19,981 nucleotides of DNA from ZC4RG29 sp036273935 (GTDB taxonomy: Bacteria > Bacteroidota > Bacteroidia > Cytophagales > Cyclobacteriaceae). The notes below the pieces were generated by a model. The model had not been told where the DNA came from, did not search any database, and saw only the letters and a program-made list of their open reading frames with translations. Position numbers and translations under genes: made by a program. This document shows positions 17,365 to 19,981 of the stretch, in pieces (the first letter of the stretch is position 1; each line of letters opens with the position of its first letter). The stretch lies in assembly GCA_036273935.1 (NCBI GenBank), contig DASUGQ010000521.1, forward strand, positions 1 through 19,981, given 5' to 3'.

Positions 17365-17377
17365 TAGTTTATAACTA
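17365..17377. repeat. Short perfect palindrome just upstream of nuoM
   Basis: TAGTT (17365-17369) and AACTA (17373-17377) form a 13-base perfect inverted repeat with a TAT loop, 3 bases before the nuoM start codon as read on the minus strand, in the 82-bp nuoL-nuoM gap. It could shade the nuoM ribosome binding site or be chance, as it is short and A/T-rich. The rest of the gap shows nothing clear. Confidence 0.25.
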
Positions 17378-17443
17378 CAGCGGGGCTAAAATAATGGTTA
17401 AAGGAACGTAATCATAAAGGCTCTCGGAAAATCTCAACAAACT

Positions 17444-19390
17444 TCAAAAGATCAGATAAAGCATCAGGCCGATTAATCCTAACCCGGCCCAGAAAATGTA
17501 GAATTGAATTGTACCGCTTTGTGTCGAACGGGCTAACCTGCCCAAACCTCTTGAGAAATATGCAATACCATTAATGGTGCCATCAATAATATTCCGATCA
17601 AACCACGAGATGAAATGTGCTACCGCTACCTGGGCATAAGCGGTCATGTGGATTAGGCCGTCAATTAACCGCTGGTCAATTGCATTGGCTGCAAGTGACA
17701 ATCCGGCGACGGGTTTAATCGCAATGAGGTCGTTCAAATGATCCAGATATAAAACATTACGGATTGTCTTTGTAAATATTTTTTCGCCAGTGGAGGGAAT
17801 GCTCTTTCTGTACATAAGGTATGAAAACAACAATGCCGAGATAACCCAGCAACCCGAAATGAGCGTGACGATATGGGAGGATAAGCCGTCAACCCACCAA
17901 CCGGAAAAACTAAATGGACTTAAGGAGACTATCCACCATAGTGATCCAACAGCCAAGATCATCATGGGTATTCTCATCACGACTGGTGTTTCCCGAATTT
18001 CCAGGTTTTGTTTTTCAAGTTCCTTTGACGGGTAAACAAATACAAACCATATTAACCGGAATGTATAACACACGGTGAGAAAAGTAATCAGGAATATGGC
18101 CGCGACTAAAAACCATTTCCATGAGAATGAAATTCCAGCCCACAAGATCATTGCGCTGATAATTGAATCCTTCGACTGAAAACCGGAAAAGAACGGAATT
18201 CCTGCAAGGGAGGCACCACAAACAATGAAGATGATAAATGTTATTGGGAGATCTCGTCTAAGTCCGCCAAGATGCCTGATGTCCTGAACGTCGAAATGAA
18301 CGGATGTTCGTTGCTGGGCCTGGTGCAAGGCATGAATAACCGAACCAGCAGCCAAAAATAACCCGGCCTTAAAAAAAGCATGAGTAAATAAATGAAGGAT
18401 GGCACTATCTTTTGCTCCTATGCCCATCGCAACCATCATGAATCCTAATTGAGAGACTGTGGAATACGCCAAAATTTTTTTTATATCGTATTGTACAAGT
18501 GCTGCACCTGCGCCAAGCAGCGAGGTTATCGTTCCCACAATTGCTACAACTGTGAGTGTTTCTAATGTGAAAAGGAAATAAATTCTCGCCAACAAGAATA
18601 CGCCGGCGGCGACCATGGTCGCTGCATGAATCAATGCAGACACCGGCGTTGGCCCGGCCATTGCATCGGGGAGCCAGGTGAGCAACGGGAATTGTGCTGA
18701 CTTTCCCATGATCCCAATAAAAAAGCACAGTGAAGCGGCCGATTGCCAGGGCACAATCCCCGTCGCCCAAAGATTTAACTGAAAGGTGCCGGTTTGACTA
18801 TAAATAATCATCATCCCAACAATGAATCCGAGGTCTCCAACACGGTTCATAATAAACGCTTTCTTTGCAGCGCTGCCTGCTTCGGGAAGTTCCATCCAAT
18901 GTCCGATTAACAAGTAAGAAGAGAAACCGACAAGTTCCCAGAAAACGAATATCAGAAGCAGATTATCAGCAACCACAAGGCCAAGCATGGAGAAAGTAAA
19001 GAAACCAAGCATTGAAAAGTATTGACGGATTGCTGCGTCTCCCGCCATATAGCCTGTTGAATAAACATGGACAAGAAAGGATATGATGGTGACGACTGCT
19101 ACCATCAGAATGGTTAAGCGATCGATTAATATTCCAGCCGTAACTGTGTAGTCTCCAATTTCAAACCAGGATAAATCAATGGTTAATGACTTTTCATTCC
19201 ATGCCAGGTAAAGCAAGCTCAACGATGCGAGAGTGCTAAGAGTTAACAGTGCGGACGATGTGAGGTACAAAACCCACTCATAGCGCGGTGATATCAACCC
19301 CGCGATGAGTGCTGATAATAATGGTGCACAAAGCGCAACTAACGTCGTGATTATTATCAATGTCTGAGGCTCAAATGAATGCAAGGTCAA
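17444..19390 (-). CDS. nuoL: NADH-quinone oxidoreductase subunit L
   Basis: Distal antiporter-like proton-pumping subunit of complex I, 648 residues. Multiple membrane helices are followed by a C-terminal part with the lateral-helix region and a final hydrophobic anchor (FWAGLGLIGLMLYLIF). E152 in FVFWELVGFSSYLLIGHW is the conserved glutamate. LPDAMAGPTPVSALIHAATM and AYSTVSQLGFMMVAMGIGA are NuoL signatures. The best start is a TTG at 19388-19390 that overlaps the nuoK stop by 4 bases (TTGA). No in-frame ATG lies near the expected N-terminus, so the TTG and translational coupling with nuoK are preferred. Confidence 0.96.
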   Translation of the reverse strand: MTLHSFEPQTLIIITTLVALCAPLLSALIAGLISPRYEWVLYLTSSALLTLSTLASLSLLYLAWNEKSLTIDLSWFEIGDYTVTAGILIDRLTILMVAVVTIISFLVHVYSTGYMAGDAAIRQYFSMLGFFTFSMLGLVVADNLLLIFVFWELVGFSSYLLIGHWMELPEAGSAAKKAFIMNRVGDLGFIVGMMIIYSQTGTFQLNLWATGIVPWQSAASLCFFIGIMGKSAQFPLLTWLPDAMAGPTPVSALIHAATMVAAGVFLLARIYFLFTLETLTVVAIVGTITSLLGAGAALVQYDIKKILAYSTVSQLGFMMVAMGIGAKDSAILHLFTHAFFKAGLFLAAGSVIHALHQAQQRTSVHFDVQDIRHLGGLRRDLPITFIIFIVCGASLAGIPFFSGFQSKDSIISAMILWAGISFSWKWFLVAAIFLITFLTVCYTFRLIWFVFVYPSKELEKQNLEIRETPVVMRIPMMILAVGSLWWIVSLSPFSFSGWWVDGLSSHIVTLISGCWVISALLFSYLMYRKSIPSTGEKIFTKTIRNVLYLDHLNDLIAIKPVAGLSLAANAIDQRLIDGLIHMTAYAQVAVAHFISWFDRNIIDGTINGIAYFSRGLGRLARSTQSGTIQFYIFWAGLGLIGLMLYLIF

Positions 19391-19689
19391 TCTTTAAGTA
19401 TGTTTATCTCGTCCGGAACTGATGTTTGATAATAATGATAGACACGCAAAACGATCGCTAGCCCCACGGCAGCTTCACATACAGCAACAATGATCACGAA
19501 CAATGCGAAAAGCTGTCCGTCAGCGTGTGAAGGATAAAGTAAGTTGAATGCGACCAGGTTCAGGTTCGACGCGTTGAGCATAAGTTCTATTCCCAATAAG
19601 ACCATTATTGCATTTCGTTTCACAATGACGATCATGATGCCTATCGAAAATAGAAGTGAAGCCAAAACAAGGATGTGTTGTACCATCAT
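19387..19689 (-). CDS. nuoK: NADH-quinone oxidoreductase subunit K
   Basis: Small membrane subunit of complex I, exactly 100 residues as in E. coli, with three membrane helices. E35 (LLGIELMLNA) and E72 (VCEAAVGLA) are the two glutamates of the central proton path. Its ATG overlaps the nuoJ stop by 4 bases (ATGA) and its stop overlaps the nuoL TTG start, so nuoJ, nuoK and nuoL are translationally coupled. A second ATG follows at once (MM). Confidence 0.97.
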   Translation of the reverse strand: MMVQHILVLASLLFSIGIMIVIVKRNAIMVLLGIELMLNASNLNLVAFNLLYPSHADGQLFALFVIIVAVCEAAVGLAIVLRVYHYYQTSVPDEINILKD

Positions 19690-19981
19690 TTTAGCGATTC
19701 ATTTTTCTTGAATGATGCCGTTACGGCGGCTCCGATGAGAGCCATTAAAAGTAGGATGCCGGCCACTTCAAAAGGAAGCAGATAGTCGGTCATAAAATTG
19801 ATGCCGAAAAGGTTGATGCTGTTCCACTGGGTGTCGGGAGCCTTTGCGGAAACGGCTTGAACGAAATTTTTCTGATGGATAAAATTTACCAGCAGATATA
19901 CCAAAGGCACGGAGATAATCGAGCCGGCAAACCATTTATTATTAGTAACAATTAAAGGTTTTCCGGCAAGCTTCGACGTTA
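19686..19981 (-). CDS. nuoJ: NADH-quinone oxidoreductase subunit J, C-terminal part (5' end outside window)
   Basis: The frame is open to the right edge of the window, so about 98 codons of the 3' end are present and the true start is beyond 19981. The visible part has membrane segments SIISVPLVYLLVNFI and LPFEVAGILLLMALIGAAVTA. The latter, with its conserved Glu and GA-rich run followed by a charged end (SFKKNESLK), is typical of the NuoJ C-terminus. Position directly before nuoK with a 4-base overlap confirms the call. Confidence 0.93.
   Translation of the reverse strand, partial: TSKLAGKPLIVTNNKWFAGSIISVPLVYLLVNFIHQKNFVQAVSAKAPDTQWNSINLFGINFMTDYLLPFEVAGILLLMALIGAAVTASFKKNESLK

Noticed and set aside
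1..19981. CRISPR array, tRNA, insertion sequence or attachment site
   Set aside because: No regularly spaced direct repeats, cloverleaf with CCA-type end, transposase frame or terminal inverted repeats were seen on reading both strands.

Overview
The window looks like a chromosomal segment of a Bacteroidetes bacterium, probably Cytophagia-like. The evidence is the weak Shine-Dalgarno signals at most starts, a candidate promoter element of the Bacteroidetes TAnnTTTG type in front of lysS, a LysRS with a C-terminal extension, a long (627 aa) PurF-like protein, and the nuoJ-K-L-M-N order. No structural genes of a tailocin or phage, no tRNA or rRNA, no insertion sequence and no CRISPR array were seen. 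No stretch longer than about 135 bases is without a gene.

Region 1 (1-10554, + strand) is an accessory cassette linked to an extracellular contractile injection system (eCIS). It holds the 3' end of a gene resembling the C-terminal module of eCIS-associated DUF4157 proteins, then two clear eCIS-core (DUF4157) proteins of 625 and 2007 residues. Both carry the same leader of about 29 residues, a CxxC linker and an HELTH zincin signature. After these come a small unrecognised helical protein and an AAA+ ATPase of the type that closes eCIS loci (Afp15-like). All genes point the same way with short gaps, as in one transcript. The sheath, tube and baseplate genes are not in the window and, if present, should lie upstream of position 1. 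The working model is that the DUF4157 proteins are payloads or payload-loading factors for the particle. The 625-residue protein would add a second metalloprotease-like site and a beta-rich tail. The 2007-residue protein would be a polymorphic giant with an SH3-like segment, a long helical part, a hydrophobic segment, three diverged repeats and a possible nuclease-like C-terminus.

Region 2 (10555-12377, + strand) is a short promoter-bearing gap and lysS, a normal housekeeping gene that marks the right border of the accessory cassette.

Region 3 (12384-19981, - strand) is the distal end of a complex I operon, nuoJ (partial), nuoK, nuoL, nuoM, nuoN, followed 6 bp later by a PurF-like amidophosphoribosyltransferase gene. 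It converges on lysS with only 6 bp between the stop codons. The Nuo genes encode the membrane-arm proton-pumping subunits of NADH:quinone oxidoreductase, and the downstream gene belongs to de novo purine synthesis.
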